Source: Candidatus Eiseniibacteriota bacterium
GTDB taxonomy: Bacteria; Joyebacterota; Joyebacteria; Joyebacterales; Joyebacteraceae
Direction: 5' to 3'
Assembly: GCA_030609605.1 (NCBI GenBank)
Contig: JAUWBY010000033.1
Coordinates: forward strand, 1-14,405
Length of the DNA stretch: 14,405 nt
Positions 7,587 to 14,405 of this stretch are shown here, one piece after another. The notes under the pieces are model-generated. The model saw only the letters and a list, made by a program, of their open reading frames with translations. It was not told the DNA's origin and searched no databases. Position 1 is the stretch's first letter. Each line of letters starts with the position of its first letter. A program made the translations under genes and the position numbers.

Positions 7587-8596
7587 AGAAGCTCACATTC
7601 CTTGTCTCTCTGCTTGTCCTTCTGTCTCTTGTCGTGATGGGATGCCGAGAGAGCACTCCGTCGCAGGGCACAGATACCTTCAAGGTTGGGATGGTCTTCG
7701 ACGTTGGCGGCAAAGGGGACAAGTCTTTCAACGATTCCGCATACCGCGGGCTTCTGAGAATCGCCGACGATTTCGAGATCGAGCACACGGAGTTCGAGCC
7801 CGGACAGGACGCTGACAGGGAGACCGGTCTCAGGAAGCTGGCGCAGGCCGGCTTCGATGTCATCATCGGTGTGGGATTCCTCTTCAGCGATTCGATGAGG
7901 AGCGTGGCGGTCGACTATCCGGATGCCCGGTTCGCATGTGTCGACTTCGATGCGAGACCGGATGAGCAGCTCCCGGACAATCTCGCAGGTCTCATCTTCC
8001 GGGAGGAGGAGGGATCGTTCCTGGTCGGTGTTATCGCCGGTCTCAAGAGTGAGACAGGCCGTCTCGGTTTCATCGGTGGTATGGACGTGCCACTCATCCA
8101 CCGGTTCGAGGCGGGCTACATTGCAGGGGCCAGGTACGCCGACCCGGCCGTGTCTGTCACCGTTGGGTATGCAGGATCGACTCCGCAGGCGTTCGCCGAT
8201 CCCGCGAAGGGCAAGGAACTAGCTCTGCTCCAGTACGGTCGTGGTGTGGACGTTATCTACCACGCTTCCGGCAACACGGGTATCGGCGTCATAGAGGCGG
8301 CCAGGGAGACCAGGAACCTTGCGATCGGCGTCGACTCGAATCAGAACTACATGGCGCCGGGCTACGTGCTCACGAGCATGGTCAAGCGCGTGGACAACGC
8401 CGTATATGCAGTCGTCCTCGCGGCCCTCGAGAACAGGTTCGAAGGGGGCGTTCAGGAGTTGGGCCTCGCCGAGGATGGCGTTGGCTACGCTATGGACGAC
8501 TACAATGCCGGGCTTATCACCGAAGCCATGATCGAGATGGTCGAGGCCGCGAGGGTGAAGATCATCGCTGGGGAGATCGAGGTCCCCCGGGAGTAA
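7583..8596 (+). CDS. nupN: BMP/PnrA-family purine nucleoside-binding lipoprotein of an ABC importer
   Basis: This 337-residue substrate receptor belongs to the BMP (basic membrane protein, PnrA/TmpC/NupN) family, whose studied members bind purine nucleosides. The N-terminus is a lipoprotein signal: KK, a hydrophobic run, then VVMGC with the lipid-accepting cysteine at residue 21; methionine at -2 is slightly unusual for a lipobox. The mature part starts with the family block FDVGGKGDKSFND followed by AYRGL, and continues with GVGFLFSDSM, GFIGGMDVP then HRFEAGYIAGA, VIYHASGNTGIGV and IGVDSNQNYMAPG, all in the usual order. It would sit anchored on the outer face of the cytoplasmic membrane and deliver nucleosides to the permeases encoded downstream. 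It is translationally coupled to the MFS gene by a 4-base overlap, with AAGGAG at 7571-7576 before its ATG. The exact ligand is inferred from family knowledge and context. Confidence 0.93.
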   Translation: MKKLTFLVSLLVLLSLVVMGCRESTPSQGTDTFKVGMVFDVGGKGDKSFNDSAYRGLLRIADDFEIEHTEFEPGQDADRETGLRKLAQAGFDVIIGVGFLFSDSMRSVAVDYPDARFACVDFDARPDEQLPDNLAGLIFREEEGSFLVGVIAGLKSETGRLGFIGGMDVPLIHRFEAGYIAGARYADPAVSVTVGYAGSTPQAFADPAKGKELALLQYGRGVDVIYHASGNTGIGVIEAARETRNLAIGVDSNQNYMAPGYVLTSMVKRVDNAVYAVVLAALENRFEGGVQELGLAEDGVGYAMDDYNAGLITEAMIEMVEAARVKIIAGEIEVPRE

Positions 8597-8627
8597 TCGG
8601 TTCCGCGTACAAGGGGGTTCTCGCTTC

Positions 8628-10181
8628 ATGCCCGAGCATAACGCCGTCGAGATGCGAGGTGTAACCAAGCGCTACCCGCGCGTGCTGGCGTGCGACCGCG
8701 TCGATCTTGACGTCCGCCGGGGCGAGATCCACGCGATCATCGGCGAGAATGGAGCCGGCAAGTCCACGCTCATGAAAATCCTCTACGGCATGGTTCGGCC
8801 CGACGAGGGTTCCATTCGACTCAACGGCAATCTACTCGTCGGACACGGCCCAAGCGACTCCATCAAGCTCGGACTTGGCATGGTCCACCAGCATTTCATG
8901 CTGATAGATCCGTTCACGGTGGCCGAGAATGTCGTTCTGGGAATCGAGCCGGTCCGGGCGGGCCTCTTCGTTGATGGCCGGGCGGCCAGGGAGAGAGTCG
9001 AGCGCCTGTCATCCGAGTACGGTCTCGCACTGGATCCGGATGAGAGAATCGAGAACCTCTCAGTGGGACTGGAGCAGCGCGCCGAGATAGTGAAGGTGCT
9101 CTATCGGGGCGCTGACATCCTGATTCTGGATGAACCGACCGGTGTCCTCACGCCGCAGGAGGTCTCCGAGCTATTTCTCATCTTGAGATCACTTCGTAAG
9201 AGCGGCCGGACGATAATCTTCATTACGCACAAGCTGAATGAGGTAATAGAACTAGCCGACCGCGTCACCGTGATGCGTGACGGGCGCGTAACCGGTACAG
9301 TGTCGGCCGCAGAGACGACTCCCGAGGAGCTGGCCAGAATGATGGTCGGTCGGGACGTGCTTCTGAGGGTCGAGCGCGGAGAGACAACGCCCGGCGAAGC
9401 GGTTCTCGAAGTCAGCGAGCTATCTGCGATCGGCAGAAAGGGAACGCATGTCCTCGACCACGTGAGCCTCAGGATCCGATCAGGCGAGATTGTGGGAATA
9501 GCCGGTGTCCAGGGAAACGGTCAGACTGAGCTCGTCGACGTCATCGCGGGTCTTCGTCCCGCATCGTCGGGGCAGGTCGTACTGAGCGGCTCGGACATAA
9601 CGAATCGGAGACCGCGGGTGATACGCGACATGGGTGTGGCGCACGTCCCGGAGGACAGACAGGCGCGCGGACTGGTGCCGGAATTCACGGTGGCCGAGAA
9701 CCTCGTGTTGGGGCACCATCACCGTGCCGAGTACTCTCGTCGCGGTCTCACCAATGTAGCCAAGATAGAAGAGCATGCGCGTGAACTCATAGCCGAACAT
9801 GATCTCAGGCCAGCCGACCCATCGGTCAGTGCTTCCCATCTTTCCGGAGGCAACCAGCAGAAGCTCATCGTCGCCCGGGAGTTCGATGGAGATCCGGCGC
9901 TCCTGATCGCATCTCAGCCGACGCGCGGAGTCGATATCGGTGCAATCGAATTCGTCCACACGAGCATTCTCAAGATGCGGGATGCAGGCGCCGCGGTACT
10001 CCTTGTGTCGGCAGAACTGTCTGAGATAATGACGCTCTCGGATCGGATAGCGGTCATGTATGGGGGGCGCATAGTTGCGGAGTTCGAGGGCGGGACGGTG
10101 ACGGAGGAAGATCTGGGTCGCTACATGACGGGGGCGGCGAGCGATTCTGGAGGGCAGGACGCGGCGGGAGGGGCGGCATGA
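8628..10181 (+). CDS. nupO: Nucleoside ABC importer, double ATP-binding protein (NupO/YufO type)
   Basis: The 517-residue protein carries two fused ATP-binding domains, as in sugar/nucleoside importers of the RbsA/NupO class. Domain 1 is complete: Walker A GENGAGKST (39-47), Q-loop at Q88, signature LSVGLEQR (from 144) and Walker B ending D168-E169. Domain 2 is degenerate at the catalytic points: its Walker A reads GVQGNGQTE (293-301) without the usual lysine, and Walker B reads LLIASQPTRGVD with S429-Q430 in place of D-E, while its signature LSGGNQQK (405-412) is canonical. I recall this asymmetry as typical of the NupO/YufO nucleoside group rather than damage. It powers import of ligand delivered by the BMP lipoprotein. 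ATG at 8628 lies ten bases after AAGGGGG (8611-8617), and the stop overlaps the permease start (ATGA, 10178-10181). Confidence 0.95.
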   Translation: MPEHNAVEMRGVTKRYPRVLACDRVDLDVRRGEIHAIIGENGAGKSTLMKILYGMVRPDEGSIRLNGNLLVGHGPSDSIKLGLGMVHQHFMLIDPFTVAENVVLGIEPVRAGLFVDGRAARERVERLSSEYGLALDPDERIENLSVGLEQRAEIVKVLYRGADILILDEPTGVLTPQEVSELFLILRSLRKSGRTIIFITHKLNEVIELADRVTVMRDGRVTGTVSAAETTPEELARMMVGRDVLLRVERGETTPGEAVLEVSELSAIGRKGTHVLDHVSLRIRSGEIVGIAGVQGNGQTELVDVIAGLRPASSGQVVLSGSDITNRRPRVIRDMGVAHVPEDRQARGLVPEFTVAENLVLGHHHRAEYSRRGLTNVAKIEEHARELIAEHDLRPADPSVSASHLSGGNQQKLIVAREFDGDPALLIASQPTRGVDIGAIEFVHTSILKMRDAGAAVLLVSAELSEIMTLSDRIAVMYGGRIVAEFEGGTVTEEDLGRYMTGAASDSGGQDAAGGAA

Positions 10182-11350
10182 ATTCGCCAAGGGCATCCGA
10201 CACAGCCACACGCGTTCGCGGACTGGCCGGGACGGGGAAGATCGTGGATGTGCTGGCGCCGCTGGTCGCTGTGCTGGCGGCTTTCCTCGTTGGCGGGCTC
10301 GTGGTTGCCGCTATCGGCGAGAGCCCTCTCAAGTTCTATTCGACGCTCTTCCGTGGAGCTTTCGCAAATGCCGACAGTGTTGGCCTTGTGCTTTTCAATG
10401 CTACGCCCCTCATCTTCGCCGGCTTGGCAGTGGCCTTCGCGTTTCGGGCCGGTCTCTTCAACATCGGAGGCGAGGGGCAGCTCTACATAGGCTCGTTTGC
10501 TTGCACGTGGGTGGCCCTCCAGCTGCCGGGCGCGCCGAGGGTGCTGCTGATCCCGGTGCTCATTCTCGCCTCTGCCGTGGGCGGAGGCCTGTGGGCGGCG
10601 ATCCCCGGGTATCTCAAGGCGCGGTTCGGAGTCCACGAAGTCATCAACACGATCATGATGAACTTCATCGCGGTGGGGCTCACAAGCTATCTTGTCATCG
10701 CCATCTTCAAAGAGGCCGGGCAGATGACGCCCCAGACGGCAACGATCCCGATTGCGGGAGAGCTGCCGCGGCTGGCCTACTTTTTCCAGTCGCTCGGCGT
10801 TCCCCTCCCGGCAGCGAACCCGCTGAATGCTTCGTTCCTGATAGCCCTGGCTGCGGTCTGGCTCGCGTGGTTCATTCTGCACAGGACCACACTCGGATAC
10901 GAAATCCGGGCCGTTGGTCATAACGCCTCTGCGGCAGAGTACGCCGGCATCAACGTGCGCCGCACGCTCGTGCTGGCGATGGTTCTCAGCGGAGCCTTTG
11001 CAGGACTTGTGGCAACGAACGAGGTGATGGGGTTCCGTCACAGGTTTCTCGACAACTTCTCGAGCGGCATAGGATTCATGGGAATCGCAGTTGCGCTCCT
11101 GGGCAGGAACTCTCCCTTGGGTGTCTTGTTTGCCGCGCTCCTTTTTGGGGTTCTCAACACCGGCGCGCTCGAGGTTGACGTCTTCACCGACGTGCCGAGG
11201 GAACTCATTCTGGTTGTTCAGGCTGTGACCATCATTCTCGTCGTGGTCGGAAACGAGATAGTGCAGCGCCGGCGCGGTCGCGGTGCGGCGTTGACGCCTC
11301 GTTCGGAGGCTGCGTCCATCGATCGAGACGGAAGTGCGGAGGTTTCATGA
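10178..11350 (+). CDS. nupP: Nucleoside ABC importer permease subunit 1 (NupP/YufP type)
   Basis: This 390-residue integral membrane protein is the larger permease of the nucleoside importer (branched-chain/ribose-type permease fold, BPD_transp_2). The signature segment FRAGLFNIGGEGQ lies at residues 89-101, followed by the conserved GVHEVINTIMMNFIA block and a late GFMGIAVALLG helix. It pairs with the NupQ-type permease to form the membrane channel. It overlaps the ATPase gene by four bases and has GGGAGGGG (10166-10173) before ATG. Unusually, the gene after it is not the partner permease but a MurJ-family gene, again joined by a 4-base ATGA overlap (11347-11350). Confidence 0.93.
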   Translation: MNSPRASDTATRVRGLAGTGKIVDVLAPLVAVLAAFLVGGLVVAAIGESPLKFYSTLFRGAFANADSVGLVLFNATPLIFAGLAVAFAFRAGLFNIGGEGQLYIGSFACTWVALQLPGAPRVLLIPVLILASAVGGGLWAAIPGYLKARFGVHEVINTIMMNFIAVGLTSYLVIAIFKEAGQMTPQTATIPIAGELPRLAYFFQSLGVPLPAANPLNASFLIALAAVWLAWFILHRTTLGYEIRAVGHNASAAEYAGINVRRTLVLAMVLSGAFAGLVATNEVMGFRHRFLDNFSSGIGFMGIAVALLGRNSPLGVLFAALLFGVLNTGALEVDVFTDVPRELILVVQAVTIILVVVGNEIVQRRRGRGAALTPRSEAASIDRDGSAEVS

Positions 11351-12981
11351 GTGACGGTGGGGGATCAGGAGGAGAGCGGAAGGCCGTGAGCCGCTATGAG
11401 GCGTCGCAGACGACGGGCATCGTGATCTCCACGGTGTGGGTCATAGGTCTTTCCATAGTGGCCAAGGCTCTCGCGCTCGTCAAAGACATCATCGTTGCGG
11501 CGCGCTTCGGGACGAGTAGCGAAATGGACAGCTATCTTGTGGCCCTCACAATCCCTGCTCTGGTGATAGCGTGGTTCCGTTCGCCGATTCGGTCAGGCTT
11601 CGTTCCTCTGTTCACGGAGCGATTGGAACAGTACGGAGAGCGTAGGGCATGGAAGGACGCCGGCATCTTCCTGACGGATTTCCTCCTCCTCATACTTGTG
11701 GTCACGGTCATCGTTCTGGTTTTCGCGCCTCTTCTGGTGTCGCTCGTGGCGCCCGGCTTTGGTGAGTCGAGTCATGCGCTCGCGACATCGCTGACACGCG
11801 TGATGGCCTTCTCAATACTCTTCTCGACTATGGCGGGTCTGTTTGCGAACACCCTCCACTGCTACAGAAACTTCGCTGTTCCAGGGCTCGGACGCCCAAT
11901 CAACAACGTTATTATGATTCTTGCTGCCGTCTTCCTCACGAAGACTCACGGTATCCATGGCCTTGCCTACGGTATCCTCCTGGGCAGTATCACGCACGCT
12001 GCCGTGCAGCTGCCGTCGATCTTGCGCCGAGCCAAAGGACTCACGCTCCGCATTGACTTCAGGCACCCGATGTTTCTCGGAGTCATGCGGCTGGCACTTC
12101 CTCTCTTCATAGGCATGGCCGGGGCGAAGCTGGACGATGTCGTCGATCGCATCTTCGCTTCTATGCTCGCGGAGGGAAGTATCTCTGGACTGTCGTATGC
12201 GCTCCGCCTGATCGAGCTTCCGAAGGAGATCCTCATCGTTGGGTTCTCAACAGTGCTTTTCCCGTTCTTCTCGACCATGGCCGCACGTGGCCGGATCGAT
12301 GAACTTGCAGACAAGCTGATGGCTGCGATGAGGATTGCGTTCTTCATACTCCTCCCGGCATCCATTGGAATGGCAATCCTTGGCCAGCCTTTTGTGCGAC
12401 TCCTTTTCCAGCGGGGCGCTTTCGACGATGAATCGATGAGATTCACGGTGTCTGCGCTTCTGCTCTACACACCAACGATATGGGCGCTCGGCATCTCGAG
12501 TATCATGACTTCGGCCTTCGTTGCCATGAAAGACACGAAGCGGCCCGTGATAGCCGGATTCCTGCGGCTCGGACTGAAGGTGGGGCTCATCTTCATCTTC
12601 ATGCGGATGTTCGAGAGCGCGGGAGTGGCGCTCTCTACCTCCGTTTCGCATGTCTTCAAGCTAGGGCTCTTCTTCTTCCTCTTGCCTCGGCAGTTGAGAA
12701 GTGGGCGCTACCCTGCACTTTTCCGGTCGTTCCTCGCAACTGCTCTCACGACCGCAGTAATGGCTATTGTTCTCTACTTGCTGTCTCCCACAGCAATCAG
12801 CATCGGACTGCGTGGGTCGATCGCATGGCAGATAGCGGCACTGGTAGGAATGGGAGTTGTGGGACTGGGCGTCTACCTGGGTGCGGCACGCCTCCTGGCA
12901 CCCAATGAATCCAGAGAAACGCTGAAAGCGATCTCCAGCGGCACGCGTGGTTTCATCGCACGGATACGAGGAAGGAAGTAG
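11347..12981 (+). CDS. murJ: MurJ/MviN-family membrane protein located inside the nucleoside importer operon
   Basis: This 544-residue polytopic protein matches the MurJ (MviN) lipid II flippase family of the MOP superfamily. Family-like segments are AKALALVKDIIVAARFGTS in helix 1 (residues 39-57), D61 in the following loop, the mid-protein LFIGMAGAKLDDVVDRIFAS, FSTVLFPFFSTMAARG, and the FVRLLFQRGAFD block. MurJ flips the undecaprenyl-linked peptidoglycan precursor across the membrane. Two arginines known to matter in E. coli MurJ (R18, R24) align by eye with K40 and K46, and the R52 position appears to be isoleucine (I74), so the transported lipid may differ. The N-terminus is glycine-rich and about 20 residues longer than usual; a GTG at 11386 behind AGGAGGAG (11367-11374) is an alternative start. 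ATG at 11347 overlaps the permease stop and has GGAGG at 11338-11342. No functional tie to nucleoside import is known to me. Confidence 0.85.
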   Translation: MSDGGGSGGERKAVSRYEASQTTGIVISTVWVIGLSIVAKALALVKDIIVAARFGTSSEMDSYLVALTIPALVIAWFRSPIRSGFVPLFTERLEQYGERRAWKDAGIFLTDFLLLILVVTVIVLVFAPLLVSLVAPGFGESSHALATSLTRVMAFSILFSTMAGLFANTLHCYRNFAVPGLGRPINNVIMILAAVFLTKTHGIHGLAYGILLGSITHAAVQLPSILRRAKGLTLRIDFRHPMFLGVMRLALPLFIGMAGAKLDDVVDRIFASMLAEGSISGLSYALRLIELPKEILIVGFSTVLFPFFSTMAARGRIDELADKLMAAMRIAFFILLPASIGMAILGQPFVRLLFQRGAFDDESMRFTVSALLLYTPTIWALGISSIMTSAFVAMKDTKRPVIAGFLRLGLKVGLIFIFMRMFESAGVALSTSVSHVFKLGLFFFLLPRQLRSGRYPALFRSFLATALTTAVMAIVLYLLSPTAISIGLRGSIAWQIAALVGMGVVGLGVYLGAARLLAPNESRETLKAISSGTRGFIARIRGRK

Positions 12982-12986
12982 GAGGG
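12980..12986 (+). promoter_or_regulatory. Ribosome binding site that decides the TTG start of permease 2
   Basis: AGGAGGG lies at 12980-12986, overlapping the MurJ stop codon. The nearest ATG (12988) is in another frame and meets a stop after four codons (12988-13002, MKVV). The long permease frame can begin at TTG 12995, eight bases after the site, giving MFELVVLDSALRMATP, which agrees with the usual NupQ N-terminus. Confidence 0.6.
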
Positions 12987-12994
12987 CATGAAGG

Positions 12995-13897
12995 TTGTTT
13001 GAGCTTGTAGTGTTGGACTCCGCTCTCAGGATGGCGACTCCGCTTATACTTGCTTCGCTCGGAGGTCTCTTCTCCGAACGCTCCGGGGTCGTGAACATTG
13101 CGCTCGAGGGCATCCTTCTCACCGGGGCCTTTGCGAGCATCCTGGCTACGTACTACACCGGCGATCCGTGGGTCGGCGTCGCAGCCGGCATTTTCGCGGG
13201 GATCCTGGTCTCGCTCATACACGCTGCCGTCACAGTCATCTTCAAGGCCGACCAGATAGTGAGCGGCGTCGCCATCAATCTCCTGGCGGCCGGTGCGACC
13301 CAGTTCCTCACGTGGATCACGTGGGGAAGCTCATCGAATTCGCCGCCCGTCGGCGGGATGGCGCGTTGGTCGCTTCCGGAAGCCTGGGGTCCGGTTGCGC
13401 GCAGTATCAATGTTGTCATCGGGCACTACCCGCCTCTCGTCTACGTCGCACTCGTCGCCGTGGCCGTGGCCCACGTGGTGCTCTGGCACACGCCGTTCGG
13501 CCTGAGATTGAGGGCCACAGGCGAACACCCGGCGGCCGTCGACGCGCTCGGAGTGAGTGTGAGGAAGATGCGCTTCGCGGGCGTGCTCTTGAGCGGAGCG
13601 CTCGCGGGGCTCGGCGGCGCCTTCCTCGCACTCAATACGCATCAGTTTGTGAAGAACATGTCGGCCGGTCGCGGGTACATTGCCCTCGCGGCCATGATCT
13701 TCGGCAAGTGGAACCCCGTCGGCGCCGCTTTGGCGTGTCTGCTCTTCGGCTACGCGGAGGCGGTCCAGATGGGTTTGCAGGGACAGCATGTGCCGAGCCA
13801 GTTTGTGCAGATGATTCCGTACGTGCTGACGATGGTTGCACTCGTGGGTGTCATTGGAAGAGCCCGGCCGCCGGCGGCGCTCGGGAAGCCATACTAG
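12995..13897 (+). CDS. nupQ: Nucleoside ABC importer permease subunit 2 (NupQ/YufQ type)
   Basis: This 300-residue integral membrane protein is the shorter permease partner of the nucleoside importer. The strongly conserved opening is present: LRMATPLILASLGGLFSERSG followed by VVNIALEG (ERSGVVNIALEG at residues 28-39), then FKADQIVSGVAINLLAAG, LRATGEHPAAVDALGVSV, and a late AGRGYIALAAMIFGKWNP block. Length and order match the family. With the NupP-type permease, the double ATPase and the BMP lipoprotein it completes an importer. The start is TTG at 12995, because upstream ATG 12988 is out of frame. The gene is separated from its partner permease by the MurJ-family gene, whereas I recall the two permease genes normally being adjacent. 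Confidence 0.93.
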   Translation: MFELVVLDSALRMATPLILASLGGLFSERSGVVNIALEGILLTGAFASILATYYTGDPWVGVAAGIFAGILVSLIHAAVTVIFKADQIVSGVAINLLAAGATQFLTWITWGSSSNSPPVGGMARWSLPEAWGPVARSINVVIGHYPPLVYVALVAVAVAHVVLWHTPFGLRLRATGEHPAAVDALGVSVRKMRFAGVLLSGALAGLGGAFLALNTHQFVKNMSAGRGYIALAAMIFGKWNPVGAALACLLFGYAEAVQMGLQGQHVPSQFVQMIPYVLTMVALVGVIGRARPPAALGKPY

Positions 13898-13974
13898 GAC
13901 AGGCAGGTTCGGGAAGTCGTGCTGGAATTCACCCGCAGGCCAAGAAGCCGTGCCGGTACTCCAAGGAGCGGAAT

Positions 13975-14405
13975 ATGAATACGATTTCCATCAGAGTCTT
14001 TGTCGTGGCCATCGCCATTCTGTTTCTGGTGGGAGTCGCTATGCCTTCCGCGACTGCGACCGCCACTGATCTCGCACCGCTGATCGACGATGATCCCACG
14101 CCGGTCGAATGCCACGCGGCGCCGTTCTTCGAGCGAGCGCCCACCATCACGGGCTTCTCCGGCTCAAGCGCGATCGTCGAGTTCGTAACGGTTGAGGAGA
14201 CACCGCCGGGTCTCATCCGGATCGGTCCATTTCACGAGGTCGGTGGGGTTGAGCGACCGGCATATCGCAAGATCGTGTCAGAGAAGAGCGAGGAGTGGAC
14301 GCGCGAGCACAGGATCCTGGTAGATGTCTCAGCGCTTGAATCGTCGGCGTACGGTTCCAGCTACATGGACAATGATGGTGGCATCGTCGCGTACCGGCTC
14401 GAGGT
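13975..14405 (+). CDS. Secreted protein, N-terminal part (cut by window end); possible metallophosphoesterase with purple acid phosphatase-like N-terminal domain
   Basis: A frame opens at ATG 13975, six bases after AAGGAG (13963-13968), and stays open to the right edge (143 codons visible). Residues 1-30 form a clear export signal: a short polar start with R7, a hydrophobic core (VFVVAIAILFLVGVA), then SATATA with likely cleavage after A28 or A30. The mature part starts acidic (LIDDDPTP). It then reads APFFERAPTITGFSGSSAIV and EFVTVEETPPGLIRIG, and after a variable stretch REHRILVDVSALES, ending GGIVAYRLEV. This beta-rich pattern resembles the fibronectin-like domain before the catalytic part of purple acid phosphatases and related metallophosphoesterases, but no catalytic residues are visible. 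It follows permease 2 by 77 bases and could belong to the same unit or start a new one. The family guess is weak; that it is an exported protein is well supported. Confidence 0.6.
   Translation, partial: MNTISIRVFVVAIAILFLVGVAMPSATATATDLAPLIDDDPTPVECHAAPFFERAPTITGFSGSSAIVEFVTVEETPPGLIRIGPFHEVGGVERPAYRKIVSEKSEEWTREHRILVDVSALESSAYGSSYMDNDGGIVAYRLE

Noticed and set aside
6902..8101. 399-codon minus-strand frame opposite the MFS and BMP genes
   Set aside because: Opposite two well-recognised proteins, with low-complexity charged composition and no family features.
9504..9935. Degenerate Walker A and Walker B in the second ATPase domain as a sign of decay
   Set aside because: Loss of the lysine and the D-E pair in the second domain is a family trait of NupO/YufO-type ATPases as I recall them; the frame is intact and the signature motif is kept.
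13836..14069. 77-codon plus-strand frame across the end of permease 2 and the start of the secreted protein
   Set aside because: It overlaps both genes out of frame, and its translation has no features of a protein.

Overview
This is a GC-rich bacterial window in which every supported gene lies on the + strand. Twelve reading frames, two of them cut by the window edges, are packed with gaps under 85 bases and three 4-base ATGA stop/start overlaps. Purine-rich Shine-Dalgarno sequences precede most genes, and GTG and TTG starts occur alongside ATG. A MurJ-family protein and a lipoprotein substrate receptor point to a peptidoglycan-containing bacterium. The YqeB-type gene, molybdenum-hydroxylase FAD subunit, carbamoyltransferases and catabolic-type carbamate kinase are a set typical of anaerobes that degrade purines or related N-heterocycles. 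I cannot assign a phylum from the sequence alone.

Layout. Bases 2-529 hold the 3' part of yqeB (selenium-dependent molybdenum hydroxylase maturation). Bases 534-1394 encode the FAD subunit of a xanthine dehydrogenase-type molybdenum hydroxylase. Bases 1478-3549 hold two tandem, divergent YgeW/OTCase-superfamily carbamoyltransferases. Bases 3559-4497 encode carbamate kinase and 4566-6278 adenine deaminase. Bases 6351-7586 encode an MFS transporter, coupled by ATGA to a BMP/PnrA-type purine-nucleoside-binding lipoprotein (7583-8596). The nucleoside ABC importer follows: double ATPase (8628-10181), permease 1 (10178-11350) and permease 2 (12995-13897, TTG start). A MurJ/MviN-family membrane protein (11347-12981) sits between the two permeases. 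At 13975 a new secreted-protein gene begins and runs off the right edge; its start resembles the N-terminal domain of purple acid phosphatases.

How the genes may work together (inference). The ABC system would import purine nucleosides. Adenine deaminase would convert adenine to hypoxanthine and ammonia, and the molybdenum hydroxylase would oxidise hypoxanthine/xanthine-type substrates. The carbamoyltransferases, running in the phosphorolytic direction on a ureido intermediate, would give carbamoyl phosphate, which carbamate kinase would use to make ATP. The hydroxylase large subunit, the [2Fe-2S] subunit and the ring-opening enzymes are not in the window and may lie upstream. No tRNA, rRNA, CRISPR array, insertion sequence or convincing terminator was seen. 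No gene-free stretch reaches 300 bases; the largest gap is 83 bases (1395-1477).
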